From: Bacteroidia bacterium
GTDB taxonomy: Bacteria; Bacteroidota; Bacteroidia; J057
Direction: 5' to 3'
NCBI GenBank assembly: GCA_030430205.1
Contig: JAUIGE010000005.1
Coordinates: 166,001-230,000, forward strand
DNA length: 64,000 nucleotides
Each line of letters begins with the position of its first letter. The first letter of the stretch is position 1. Made by a program: the position numbers and the translations under genes. This document shows positions 32,457 to 41,712 of the stretch, piece after piece. A model generated the notes under the pieces. The model was not told the DNA's origin, did not search any database, and worked only from the letters and a program-made list of their open reading frames with translations.

Positions 32457-33725
32457 CTAGCTCAAAAAGGTAATCAAAACGCCTGCCGCCACGGCACTGC
32501 CAATCACGCCGGAGATATTGCTCGCCATGGCGTATTGCAGGATATGATTCTGCGGGTCTTCCTTCAAGGCTATCTCATTCGCAACGCGCGAAGCCATAGG
32601 CACAGCACTGAGGCCGGTAGCGCCGATCAGTGGATTGATTTTCTTTTTGGAAAAAAGGTTATACACCTTCACGGCATAGATGCCGCCTGCCACCGAAATT
32701 GCAAAGGCCAAAAAGCCTCCCACCACGATCTTAAGCGTATCGAGGTTGAGAAATGTCTCAGCGGTCATCGTAGCGCCTACGCAGAGGCCCAGGAAGATGG
32801 TCGCGGTATTCATGATGCCGCCTGAGGCGGCTTTGTGCAGGCGCTCAGTGATCGCCCCAGACTCCTTGATCAGGTTGCCAAAAAGCAACATCCCGACCAG
32901 CGGCGTAGCCGATGGAACCATGATCGACACCAATATGCCCAATACAATTGGGAAAGCAATCTTGACTGCTTTGATGTTTTTGATAGGGGTTTTAGAAGGA
33001 TAAAGCTTATCCTGCTGGCGCATATTGATCCGCAATTCTTTCTTATTGGTGGTCAGACGAACCACAAATGGAATGATCACGGGCACCAATGCCATATAGG
33101 AATATGCCGCAATGGCTATCGGACCCAATAAATCAGGTGCAAGGATGATGGTTGTATAAATGGCCGTAGGGCCGTCAGCACCGCCAATAATGCCCAGGGC
33201 ACCTGCTTGCTGAATGGTAAATCCCGCTGCCAGGGCAGAGATCATCACGGTAAAAATGCCGATTTGAGCGGCAGCACCAAAGAAGGCCAGGCGCAGGTTG
33301 CGCAGCATGGGACCGAAATCGGTCAGTGCGCCCACGCCCATGAAGATGATCGGTGGAAGCAAACCGGTTTTAATCAATGAATAATAGAGAAAGCTCATGA
33401 TACCCGCTTTTTTGGCTATCGAAGTGATAGGCACAGTAAGCATAAGCTGCTCTTTTTCTTCCACCGCCATCTGTGCCAGGGCACTATAGTCTATATGCAG
33501 CACTTCGTGCAAAATATAGTCTACCGTAGCCACATCCATGGCACCGCCAGGAAAGTTGGCAATCAACACCCCAAAGCCGATTGGCACCAGCAAGAGGGGT
33601 TCAAACTGCTTGCGGATACCTAAATAAAGCAGCAGCAAAGCGAGAGAAATCATAGCCAGTGAAGCAGGATTTTCTGCAAATCCGCTAAAGGCCGTCATTT
33701 CATAAATATTCCGGAGTATTTCCAC
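32457..33725 (-). CDS. oadB: Sodium-translocating oxaloacetate decarboxylase-type beta subunit
   Basis: A 422-aa inner-membrane subunit that couples carboxybiotin decarboxylation to Na+ export. It has about 9-10 helices with the family's conserved stretches FEPLLLVPIGFG, PPIIFMGVGALTDFGPM and GIIGGADGPTAIY; the Asp in GGADGPT is a key Na+/H+ residue of the family. The GTG start (MEILRNIYEM) aligns with other OadB N-termini better than the later ATG. It is the last gene of a three-gene operon (gamma, alpha-biotin, beta), 42 bp after the alpha gene. It could equally serve a methylmalonyl- or glutaconyl-CoA-type complex, but the alpha partner points to oxaloacetate. Confidence 0.92.
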   Translation of the reverse strand: MEILRNIYEMTAFSGFAENPASLAMISLALLLLYLGIRKQFEPLLLVPIGFGVLIANFPGGAMDVATVDYILHEVLHIDYSALAQMAVEEKEQLMLTVPITSIAKKAGIMSFLYYSLIKTGLLPPIIFMGVGALTDFGPMLRNLRLAFFGAAAQIGIFTVMISALAAGFTIQQAGALGIIGGADGPTAIYTTIILAPDLLGPIAIAAYSYMALVPVIIPFVVRLTTNKKELRINMRQQDKLYPSKTPIKNIKAVKIAFPIVLGILVSIMVPSATPLVGMLLFGNLIKESGAITERLHKAASGGIMNTATIFLGLCVGATMTAETFLNLDTLKIVVGGFLAFAISVAGGIYAVKVYNLFSKKKINPLIGATGLSAVPMASRVANEIALKEDPQNHILQYAMASNISGVIGSAVAAGVLITFLS

Positions 33726-33767
33726 CTTTGTTTTTCCTTAAAGCCCAAGCCTGTTTTTTCCAAAAAA

Positions 33768-35639
33768 TCAGTTCAATTTGGCGATTACATCATCCTCTTC
33801 TACCGTTTTGCCATTGGGCATCAATTCGGCGAGAACACCAGCCTGATCTGCTGCTATAGCATTGTAAACCTTCATGGATTCGATATAGCCTACCACATCG
33901 CCTTTGTTGATGGTTTCGCCCACCTTCCTTGCTGTACCCTGAGGGTCTTTGGTGTGGTAAAAAGTGCCTTCCAGCGGTGCTGTCAGTTCTTTCAGGCTGC
34001 CACCGACGGCAGCAGGAGCGGATGCCTGTGTCTGTGCAGGAGCGGCTGCTGCACCATTTCCATTGCTTTCGCCATAACTGACATGTACATGGTAATTTTG
34101 TCCATTTACATTGATATTCAATGTTTTAGGCTGAGCGTGGCCATTGCCATTGGAGCTGGCTGCTACGGGCGCAGAAGCTTCGCTTTTGCGGTTGGCGAGG
34201 TCTTCCTCGAATTCCCTTTTGGCCTGGCCGGACTTAAAAGTCCTGTATTGTGCCGGGTGCATCGCCAATTCGAAGAGTTCCTCTTCGTCTTCGCCCAACT
34301 CCCAGCCGTTATCGGCCATTTCCTTGCGGAAAGTATCCAATTCATCAGGATAAAGATCCTGAGGATCCCCATCAAAAAACTCGCGATTTTGCTCTTTGGC
34401 CAAAGCGACCAGCTCGGGAGCGAGCTCTCCGGGCAAACGGCCTGAACGGCCCAGCATCATGTCCCAGGTATTGTCATCTACCAGGCTCCAACGTTCCCTG
34501 CCTTTGAGCATCTGCATGACGTTCATCAGGGCAACATTTTTGACATATTGGCTAAAAGGAGTCACCAGAGGGGGATAACCCATCATGGGCCAGATATATT
34601 CCACCTCGTCAAACAGGCGAATCAACAGTTCATCCTGGCTGATTGGCTCTTTGCCTTTTTTGGCCATCCATTTGTTGAGGCTGGAGAGGTTATTTTCGAG
34701 ATCTGCCATCAGTGAACCCATCATGCCGCCTGGCAGGCCAGGACCGATCAGCAGCGAATTCATGCGACGGTTATAATCGTCGATATAAAAGCCCAGGAAA
34801 TCATCCATAAACTCCTGCGAAAGGCTGCGTGCCTTCATATAGGCCTGCATATTGATTTCAGGCAACTCAAAGCCGGCATCCGTCAGCATGGCATGGATGG
34901 TCAACAAGTCAGCGTGGCCTGTGCCCCAGCTGAGGGGCTCCATGCCCACATCTATGATGTCTGCACCTGCGCGGGCAGCTTCCAGGCTGGAAGCGACACT
35001 GAAGCCAGGTGTCGAGTGTCCGTGATACTGGACCAGCATATGGGGATGGCGCTCTTTGATCGCTTTGACAATCTTTCCTATGGAAACCGGCCGACCGACT
35101 CCCGCCATATCTTTGATGCAGATCTCTTCTGTGCCCATCTCGATGAGGTCATCGGCCATTTTGATGAAATAGTCCACTGTGTGGACTTTGGAGTGGGTGA
35201 TTGACAAACATCCCTGAGAGATCATGCCTGCTTCTTTTGCATAATCAATGGAAAGCTTCAGGTTGCGCACATCGTTGAGTCCGTCAAATGAACGGGAAAT
35301 ATCCGTTCCCTGCGCTTTTTTTACCTGAAACATCATTTTTCGGATGTCTTTGGAGACAGGCGTCATGCGAATGCCGTTGAGGCCTCTTTCCAGCATTTGA
35401 GTTTGGATGCCTGCATCCCGAAGGGGGCGGGTCCACTGGCGTACAGCCTGGTTGGGGTCCTCCCCATAGAGCAGGTTGATTTGCTCAAATCCGCCTCCAT
35501 TGGTCTCTACCCGGGCAAAGCAGCCCATTTCGACTATCGCTTCCGAGAAGCGTACCAATTGTTCTACATGTGGCATGTATTTGCCAGAGGATTGCCACAT
35601 ATCACGATATACCAGACACAGTTTGATCTTGCGAGACAT
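33768..35639 (-). CDS. oadA: Oxaloacetate decarboxylase-type alpha subunit with biotin domain
   Basis: A 623-aa cytoplasmic subunit that moves CO2 from a 2-oxo acid to its own biotin. The N-terminal 270 residues are an HMG-CoA-lyase-like TIM barrel (KLCLVYRDMWQSSGKY start; IKDMAGVGRP), followed by the PYC/OADA conserved region and a flexible Ala/Gly/Asn-rich linker (about 500-555). The C-terminal biotinyl domain has Lys590 in ESMKVYN, where the usual form is EAMKM; it should still be biotinylated. The start ATG at 35639 is preferred over a TTG three codons earlier. It is 9 bp behind the gamma gene. Confidence 0.92.
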   Translation of the reverse strand: MSRKIKLCLVYRDMWQSSGKYMPHVEQLVRFSEAIVEMGCFARVETNGGGFEQINLLYGEDPNQAVRQWTRPLRDAGIQTQMLERGLNGIRMTPVSKDIRKMMFQVKKAQGTDISRSFDGLNDVRNLKLSIDYAKEAGMISQGCLSITHSKVHTVDYFIKMADDLIEMGTEEICIKDMAGVGRPVSIGKIVKAIKERHPHMLVQYHGHSTPGFSVASSLEAARAGADIIDVGMEPLSWGTGHADLLTIHAMLTDAGFELPEINMQAYMKARSLSQEFMDDFLGFYIDDYNRRMNSLLIGPGLPGGMMGSLMADLENNLSSLNKWMAKKGKEPISQDELLIRLFDEVEYIWPMMGYPPLVTPFSQYVKNVALMNVMQMLKGRERWSLVDDNTWDMMLGRSGRLPGELAPELVALAKEQNREFFDGDPQDLYPDELDTFRKEMADNGWELGEDEEELFELAMHPAQYRTFKSGQAKREFEEDLANRKSEASAPVAASSNGNGHAQPKTLNINVNGQNYHVHVSYGESNGNGAAAAPAQTQASAPAAVGGSLKELTAPLEGTFYHTKDPQGTARKVGETINKGDVVGYIESMKVYNAIAADQAGVLAELMPNGKTVEEDDVIAKLN

Positions 35640-35648
35640 ATTGTTCAA

Positions 35649-35903
35649 TTATTTTTTTTCGATGGAAGTGATTTTCCCTTTTCCTTCTGTGAGCATTTCC
35701 ACAGCTGCGGTGAGGACGGCCATGTGCTCAGCTGTGATAGCTGGAGTAGGGCTTTCTGCTTTGGGCCTGACCGTCTCAGGCATATAGCGGTTGACTATTC
35801 GGATAAGGGCGTTACCGCTCACAACCACAAAGGACAGGATCAAAAAAACCGTGCCCATGCCAATCCCCAGGAGTTGTAAAGCCATTGAAAAATCTGCACT
35901 CAT
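35649..35903 (-). CDS. oadG: Oxaloacetate decarboxylase-type gamma subunit
   Basis: An 84-aa small subunit with one membrane helix (MALQLLGIGMGTVFLILSFVVV) and a short charged tail, as in OadG proteins, which hold the alpha and beta subunits together. The start is set at ATG 35903; the open frame runs further upstream through the terminator of the preceding gene and is not believed. First gene of the gamma-alpha-beta operon; 9-bp spacing to alpha. The tail lacks the His-rich zinc end of enterobacterial OadG. Confidence 0.82.
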   Translation of the reverse strand: MSADFSMALQLLGIGMGTVFLILSFVVVSGNALIRIVNRYMPETVRPKAESPTPAITAEHMAVLTAAVEMLTEGKGKITSIEKK

Positions 35904-35953
35904 TTGATTATGCTTAATTTTTGAAGGCGGAAAGATAACGAATAAAGTGAAAG

Positions 35954-35986
35954 CAAAAAAAAACGGTACGCAGGAAGCGTACCGTT
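35954..35986 (-). terminator. Intrinsic terminator of the DUF5684 gene
   Basis: A 10-bp perfect stem (35962-35971 with 35977-35986) with a 5-base loop is followed on the minus strand by a run of about nine T. It separates the membrane-protein gene from oadG. Confidence 0.8.
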
Positions 35987-36012
35987 CAAAAATCATTGGA
36001 TTTTTTATTTTT

Positions 36013-36444
36013 TTACCACTGACCCTTTTCGTCGACTTCAATTTTTTCGACTACTGAGCCGTCTTCTCCTATCTCGGTGAGCAACTCCTCTTCCCTGTAG
36101 ATATTGCCTTGATACTCACTGTCTCCAAAGGCAAGGATGGGGTAGAAGATGAATCCCAGAAAAGTCATTCCTAAGCCAAAAGCTGCGGGCTGGCCAAATT
36201 TTTTGGCAATATCAATGTTGGTTGCTATCAAAATAATGATGTTCACAATAGGAATCAGCATCAGCAACATGGTCCATCCCGAGCGACCTGCCATTTTGAA
36301 GTGGAGGTAGAGGTTATAAAAAGGAATAAACATGCCCCATCCCGGTAATCCGGCCTTTTCCAAAACTCTCCAATAAGAGGCTATCATGAAAATGATAAAG
36401 GCAAGTTGGAATAATCCCAATGAAGCTAATATAGCAGATCCCAT
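36013..36444 (-). CDS. DUF5684-type small membrane protein
   Basis: A 143-aa protein with four predicted helices (about 5-22, 38-46, 58-78, 90-110) and an acidic tail. The segment WRVLEKAGLPGWGMFIPFYNLYLHFKMAG, spread over two helices, is the hallmark of the DUF5684 family; some members are annotated near signal peptidases, but no catalytic residues are visible here. Function unknown. It has its own terminator and is probably monocistronic, divergent from the PLP decarboxylase gene with a roughly 170-bp shared upstream region. Confidence 0.75.
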   Translation of the reverse strand: MGSAILASLGLFQLAFIIFMIASYWRVLEKAGLPGWGMFIPFYNLYLHFKMAGRSGWTMLLMLIPIVNIIILIATNIDIAKKFGQPAAFGLGMTFLGFIFYPILAFGDSEYQGNIYREEELLTEIGEDGSVVEKIEVDEKGQW

Positions 36445-36614
36445 TTTTTTATTTGTTTATAGTTGTGTGATAGTTTTTTTTCATCTCAATTTACGGAGAA
36501 GTCACTTTGGGGATGTGTGCTTTCGACGAAATGGTGGTTTTTGTCTGCGAATGTGGAGGAGGGGACGCAGACCACGCGGATTTTTATGATTTCGGATGTT
36601 AAAAGAGAAAGAAG

Positions 36615-38054
36615 ATGAATTCAGAACAGTTTCGGAAGTATGGCCATGAGATGGTGGATTGGATGGCGGATTATCTGGAAAATATCAGAGAGTATCCCGT
36701 CCGCTCCCAGGCAAAGCCTGGGGAGATATTCAAGCAATTGCCAGATGCGCCTCCGGCGCAGGGAGAGCCCTACGAGCAGATTTTTGCTGATTTTCAGCAA
36801 ATCATCCTGCCGGGCATGACCCACTGGCAAAGCCCGAACTTCTTCGCATACTTTCCTGCCAACGGCAGTTATCCTTCTCTGCTTGCAGAGATGCTCACAG
36901 CGAGCATGGGCGCGCAATGCATGATCTGGGAGACATCGCCTGCGGCGGCAGAGTTGGAAGAAAAATGCATGAACTGGCTGCGCGATATGTGCGGTTTACC
37001 CGCCTCATGGACAGGCGTTATCCAGGACACGGCCTCTACGGCCACGCTGACGGCTTTGCTCAGCGCCCGCGAGCGTGCTTCCAACTTTGGCGTCAATCGA
37101 AAAGGATTTTCGGGTCAGGAAAAATACAGGATTTATTGCTCTTCTGAGACGCATTCCTCCATCGAAAAAGGGGTGAAAATCGCTGGGATGGGCGCTGAAA
37201 ACCTTGTCAGGATTCCCGTGGATGAAAAACTCGCCATGCGCGCAGACGCGTTACAGGCAGCGATAGAAGCCGATCTGGCCGCAGGCTTTTTTCCTCTGGC
37301 GGTGGTCGCCTCCCTGGGCACGACTTCTACCACGGCGATGGACCCCCTCGCGGAGATCGGACCGATCTGTGCTGCGCACAATATTTGGCTGCATGTGGAT
37401 GCAGCCTATGCCGGAACCGCCTTCCTGCTGCCCGAGCAGCGGCATTGGCTCCGCGGCATCGAAGCGGCAGACAGCTATGTCTTCAATCCCCATAAATGGA
37501 TGTTTACCCACTTTGACTGCTCTGCATATTTCGTCAGAGACCCTGACTTGCTGGTCAATACCTTCAGCATTTTGCCTGAATACCTCAAGACGGGCACCCT
37601 CGGCCAGGTAAATGATTACCGTGATTGGGGCATACCGCTGGGGCGGCGTTTTCGCGCGCTGAAGTTGTGGTTTGTGATCCGCAGCTATGGCGTGGAGGCT
37701 TTGCAGGCGCGCCTGCGCGAGCATATCGCGATAGCGGAGGAGTTGGAAGGATGGATCGAAGATCATCCGGATTTCGAGCTGATGGCGCCACGTTCATTGA
37801 ACCTGGTGTGTTTTAGGTGCGTTGCCCGGCACTCGGAAGTGCCTCATAAGGCTGATTTGGATGCATTCAATGCATCTTTGATGAAGCGACTCAATGACAG
37901 CGGTAAGCTGTACCTGACTCACACCAAAATTGGTGGAAAATACGCCATTCGCATGGTGACAGCGAATACGCGTTTGACGCGGGAGGATGTGGTGGAGGCC
38001 TGGAAGAGGATTTGTGAGACGGCGGAGGAGGATGAGAGGATTAAAGAAAATTAG
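36615..38054 (+). CDS. PLP-dependent aromatic-amino-acid decarboxylase family protein
   Basis: A 479-aa group II decarboxylase. The PLP lysine is Lys294 in FNPHKWMFTHFDC, the cofactor-stacking His is in SSETHSSIEKG, and the substrate Asp is in HVDAAYAG. The N-terminal MVDWMADYLENI helix and the PGMTHWQSPNFFAYFP segment are typical of animal-type aromatic L-amino acid and tryptophan/tyrosine decarboxylases. The predicted product is an arylalkylamine such as tyramine, tryptamine or phenylethylamine; substrate choice cannot be read off. The stop overlaps the promoter box of the next operon. Confidence 0.9.
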   Translation: MNSEQFRKYGHEMVDWMADYLENIREYPVRSQAKPGEIFKQLPDAPPAQGEPYEQIFADFQQIILPGMTHWQSPNFFAYFPANGSYPSLLAEMLTASMGAQCMIWETSPAAAELEEKCMNWLRDMCGLPASWTGVIQDTASTATLTALLSARERASNFGVNRKGFSGQEKYRIYCSSETHSSIEKGVKIAGMGAENLVRIPVDEKLAMRADALQAAIEADLAAGFFPLAVVASLGTTSTTAMDPLAEIGPICAAHNIWLHVDAAYAGTAFLLPEQRHWLRGIEAADSYVFNPHKWMFTHFDCSAYFVRDPDLLVNTFSILPEYLKTGTLGQVNDYRDWGIPLGRRFRALKLWFVIRSYGVEALQARLREHIAIAEELEGWIEDHPDFELMAPRSLNLVCFRCVARHSEVPHKADLDAFNASLMKRLNDSGKLYLTHTKIGGKYAIRMVTANTRLTREDVVEAWKRICETAEEDERIKEN

Positions 38055-38062
38055 TAACTTTG
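38055..38062 (+). promoter_or_regulatory. TAnnTTTG -7 box of the Septu-like pair
   Basis: TAACTTTG, a perfect -7 box, begins one base after the decarboxylase stop and lies 19 bp before the ATG at 38081; AGGAGA at 38065-38070 is a possible ribosome-binding site. This gives the defence pair an independent, short-leader transcript. Confidence 0.5.
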
Positions 38063-38080
38063 GTAGGAGAATTATTTTTT

Positions 38081-39469
38081 ATGAAAATCACAAAAATTAT
38101 CATCAAAGGCTGGCGCCAATTTCAGGATTTTGAGCTGGATTTGACTTATCCAACCGGGCATGTGCGGGAAGGGGAGCCTTTGGATCAGGTGTGCTTTATT
38201 GGGCAGAATGGTACGGGGAAGTCGACGATTTTGGAATTTTTATTTGAGCATCTAAAAAGCGGATTTAATCTTCCTCTTCGAAATTATAAAGAATGCCCAT
38301 TCATTGCCTTAAAAATTACAATAGGAGACAAAAATCTATTTTATGTGAATTGCCTAATTGGTGGTTCGGGTAATACTTCTTATTCCGTTTATTATTTATC
38401 TGAAAATATTGAGGAGATTCCAGATTGGCCTAATAAATTTTTTAAGAACATATATGATAACGGATTTAACCCTGATATTAACTTAAAAAGATATAGGCTT
38501 CAGTATGACAAAAACTGGCATTTTAATAACAATTCGAATGATTTATTAGCTTATGTTCCTTCTGAAAGTGAAAATAATTATTACAGTAAAATCCAAGATG
38601 TGCCAGAAACGGCTTTGGCTGAAGCTCTAAATATTTTCAATGATTATCAGTTTTTACATGTCATTTCTTCCGACACAATAGAGGAATTCTGGGAACTATT
38701 AATTTACCACCAAAAGAAGCTGGAAAACGACTTCCGCGAATATGAGGCAAAGTTAGAGAATCAAGATAAAACTGTTAGGCAGGTTCGCGAAGAATTTGAA
38801 AGAAACCATCCCCGGATTCTCCAAAGTCTGGCGGAACTCTGGAATAATATTCTGGGAAAAGCAGGGTTGGAGTTTGACTATGAAGGGGCAAAAAACCCAA
38901 TCCAATTAACAGAAAATCTTAAAGCATATATTAAGCTTAAATCCACTGGAGAGCCCATTCCCTACAACCAGCTTTCAACAGGAATTCGCAATTTCATCTT
39001 TAAGATTGGTCATCTCTATTCGCTCTATTTTGGTAGAAAAATAGAAAGAGGTTTTTTACTAATTGACGAACCCGAGAATAGCCTTTTCCCGGATTTTCTA
39101 TACGATCTGATGGGCATTTACCAGGAAATTATTCAAAATACCCAGATGTTTGTGTCCACACACAATCCCATCATTGCAGCGCAATTTGATCCTTCCGAGC
39201 GCTTTATCCTGGAATTTGATGACAAAGGGACTGTAACGGCTCGTAGGGGCATCACGCCCAAAGGAGATGATCCCAATGACATCCTTCGACAGGATTTTGG
39301 GATTAGAAGTATTTTGGGCAAAGAAGGCGTAGAAAAATGGGAACGTTTTGTGGAACTGAAATTAACTATTCCCAAAGAAAATGATCCTGTAAGGAAGGAG
39401 GAGATGATCAATGAATACCTTGAAATAGGAGATAAATACAATTTTGACCCTGAACCCATTCAGTCCTGA
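38081..39469 (+). CDS. AAA/ABC-type ATPase of a Septu-like defence pair (PtuA-like)
   Basis: A 462-aa SMC/RecF-like ATPase. Walker A is GQNGTGKST (41-49, Lys47), the signature-like region is LSTGIRNFIFKIG, Walker B is LLIDEPENSLFP, and the switch His is in VSTHNPIIA. A central helical stretch of about 60 residues (HQKKLENDFREYEAKL) could be a short coiled coil. In Septu systems such an ATPase (PtuA) acts with an HNH nuclease (PtuB) to stop phage; here an HNH gene starts 5 bp downstream. The start is ATG 38081, as an earlier in-frame GTG lies on the promoter. The gene is visibly more AT-rich than the decarboxylase gene before it, which fits acquisition by transfer. Confidence 0.78.
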   Translation: MKITKIIIKGWRQFQDFELDLTYPTGHVREGEPLDQVCFIGQNGTGKSTILEFLFEHLKSGFNLPLRNYKECPFIALKITIGDKNLFYVNCLIGGSGNTSYSVYYLSENIEEIPDWPNKFFKNIYDNGFNPDINLKRYRLQYDKNWHFNNNSNDLLAYVPSESENNYYSKIQDVPETALAEALNIFNDYQFLHVISSDTIEEFWELLIYHQKKLENDFREYEAKLENQDKTVRQVREEFERNHPRILQSLAELWNNILGKAGLEFDYEGAKNPIQLTENLKAYIKLKSTGEPIPYNQLSTGIRNFIFKIGHLYSLYFGRKIERGFLLIDEPENSLFPDFLYDLMGIYQEIIQNTQMFVSTHNPIIAAQFDPSERFILEFDDKGTVTARRGITPKGDDPNDILRQDFGIRSILGKEGVEKWERFVELKLTIPKENDPVRKEEMINEYLEIGDKYNFDPEPIQS

Positions 39470-39474
39470 TAAAG

Positions 39475-40053
39475 ATGAAATTTCTGAAAAAGAAGAAGGA
39501 AAATCCCATTCCTGAATTGCAGTATGCTACAAAAAGCCAGCGGTCTGCCATCAAACAAACTTTGTTGAATGAACAATATGGCTTCTGCGCTTATTCGGAA
39601 CGCTTTTGTAAACAGACAGATTCGGTTGACATAGAACATTTTGATCCAAGGAAAAAGAATACAGATGGAGACGATTACCATAATTGGTATACTGTACTGA
39701 GCTGGATAAACCAACATAAGCCGAAAAAGATAGAAGCCTTTTTGCCTATTTTATTTCCTTCATCGCCTGACTTGGAAAAAAGAATTGGCTTTCAACAGGG
39801 ATTGTTCATCCCCCTAAAAACAGATGACAAAGAGGCTCAGAACCTCATTGATTTTTTGGGATTGAACAAGTCTGAATTGTATGAAGACAGAAAAAAGCAT
39901 ATAAACCGAATAAAGGACCTTAGGTCATTCAAACCCGATCTATCCGATTTTATTCAATACCTTGAAAAACACCCCGAATACCTCAGCTTTATCACTGCTC
40001 TGGAAACAGAATTGAAGCTGGATTTATTTGCTATTCTTTCAAAACAAAACTGA
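39475..40053 (+). CDS. HNH nuclease of the Septu-like pair (PtuB-like)
   Basis: A 192-aa protein with an HNH-type core: FCAYSERF, then DIEHFDPRKKN (catalytic His region), then YHNWYTVLSW and NQHKP. PtuB and Ec78-retron HNH proteins show the same order (CAYCE ... IEHFRPK ... N-W-NL), but normally have structural cysteine pairs. Here the first pair is reduced to one Cys (CAYS) and the second is missing (WINQH), so the zinc knuckle seems lost; either the fold is stabilised otherwise or activity is altered. It is 5 bp behind the ATPase gene and shares its AT-rich composition. Confidence 0.72.
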   Translation: MKFLKKKKENPIPELQYATKSQRSAIKQTLLNEQYGFCAYSERFCKQTDSVDIEHFDPRKKNTDGDDYHNWYTVLSWINQHKPKKIEAFLPILFPSSPDLEKRIGFQQGLFIPLKTDDKEAQNLIDFLGLNKSELYEDRKKHINRIKDLRSFKPDLSDFIQYLEKHPEYLSFITALETELKLDLFAILSKQN

Positions 40054-40147
40054 TTGTCTAAGCCAATATCAATATTTTCCCTCTTCCCCCAGCTATCCGC
40101 CATTTTCCCCCCATCGCTCATTGCCCATTGTTAAAGGGAAGAAATAG

Positions 40148-40666
40148 CTATTCTAAAAACTTAACGTCGATCCAATCGCCAACTCCGATGCCATTTCGCT
40201 TACAGAAACCACCATTCACCTCAACCACATACTGTGCGGGTTGAAAAGAGGGGAGAAGGTCTTCTGAGAGCGGAGTGGCATTTTCCTGTATACTGACAAT
40301 TTTTCCTTTGTCATCCACATACAGGATGTCAAGGGAAATGTAGGTGTTTTTCATCCAAAAACTCTGCTCTTCCATTTCCTGGAAAATGAAAAGCATGCCC
40401 TGCATTTCGTCCATGGATTGTCTGTACATCAGCCCGCGGCTGGTCTCCTGAGGAGAAGCAGCTACTTCTATATCAATGCTGATTTTAGGCAAAAAAGTGC
40501 CTGTGCTGTCCTTGCTGCCAAATGTCAGCCTGCCTTCTTTGATGAATGGTGGTTCCACTGGTTTTTTTGCCTCTTGCATGCTATACCAGACTCCAACACC
40601 TCCCAGAACAACGATCAGGGCGAGCAGCAAGGGAAGTAGGTACGATTTTCGCTTTTTGTCTGTCAT
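40148..40666 (-). CDS. DUF192 family protein, membrane-anchored
   Basis: A 172-aa protein: a basic N-terminus, one membrane anchor (LLPLLLALIVVLGGVGVW), then a complete DUF192 domain (about 60-172) with the family motifs EVAASPQETSRGLMYRQ, GMLFIF, FWMKNTYISLDILYVD and VVEVNGGF. DUF192 proteins are small beta-rich periplasmic proteins of unknown biochemical role. The start at 40666 is preferred to an upstream in-frame start that overlaps the divergent promoter region. It is divergent from the MoxR gene with a 56-bp gap. Confidence 0.85.
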   Translation of the reverse strand: MTDKKRKSYLLPLLLALIVVLGGVGVWYSMQEAKKPVEPPFIKEGRLTFGSKDSTGTFLPKISIDIEVAASPQETSRGLMYRQSMDEMQGMLFIFQEMEEQSFWMKNTYISLDILYVDDKGKIVSIQENATPLSEDLLPSFQPAQYVVEVNGGFCKRNGIGVGDWIDVKFLE

Positions 40667-40722
40667 ATATGGGTGTAAAAATAGATTTTTTCCCATCTTT
40701 ACCCCAATAGCTTTCCTTTTTT

Positions 40723-41706
<984 letters not shown>

Positions 41707-41712
41707 GAAGGA

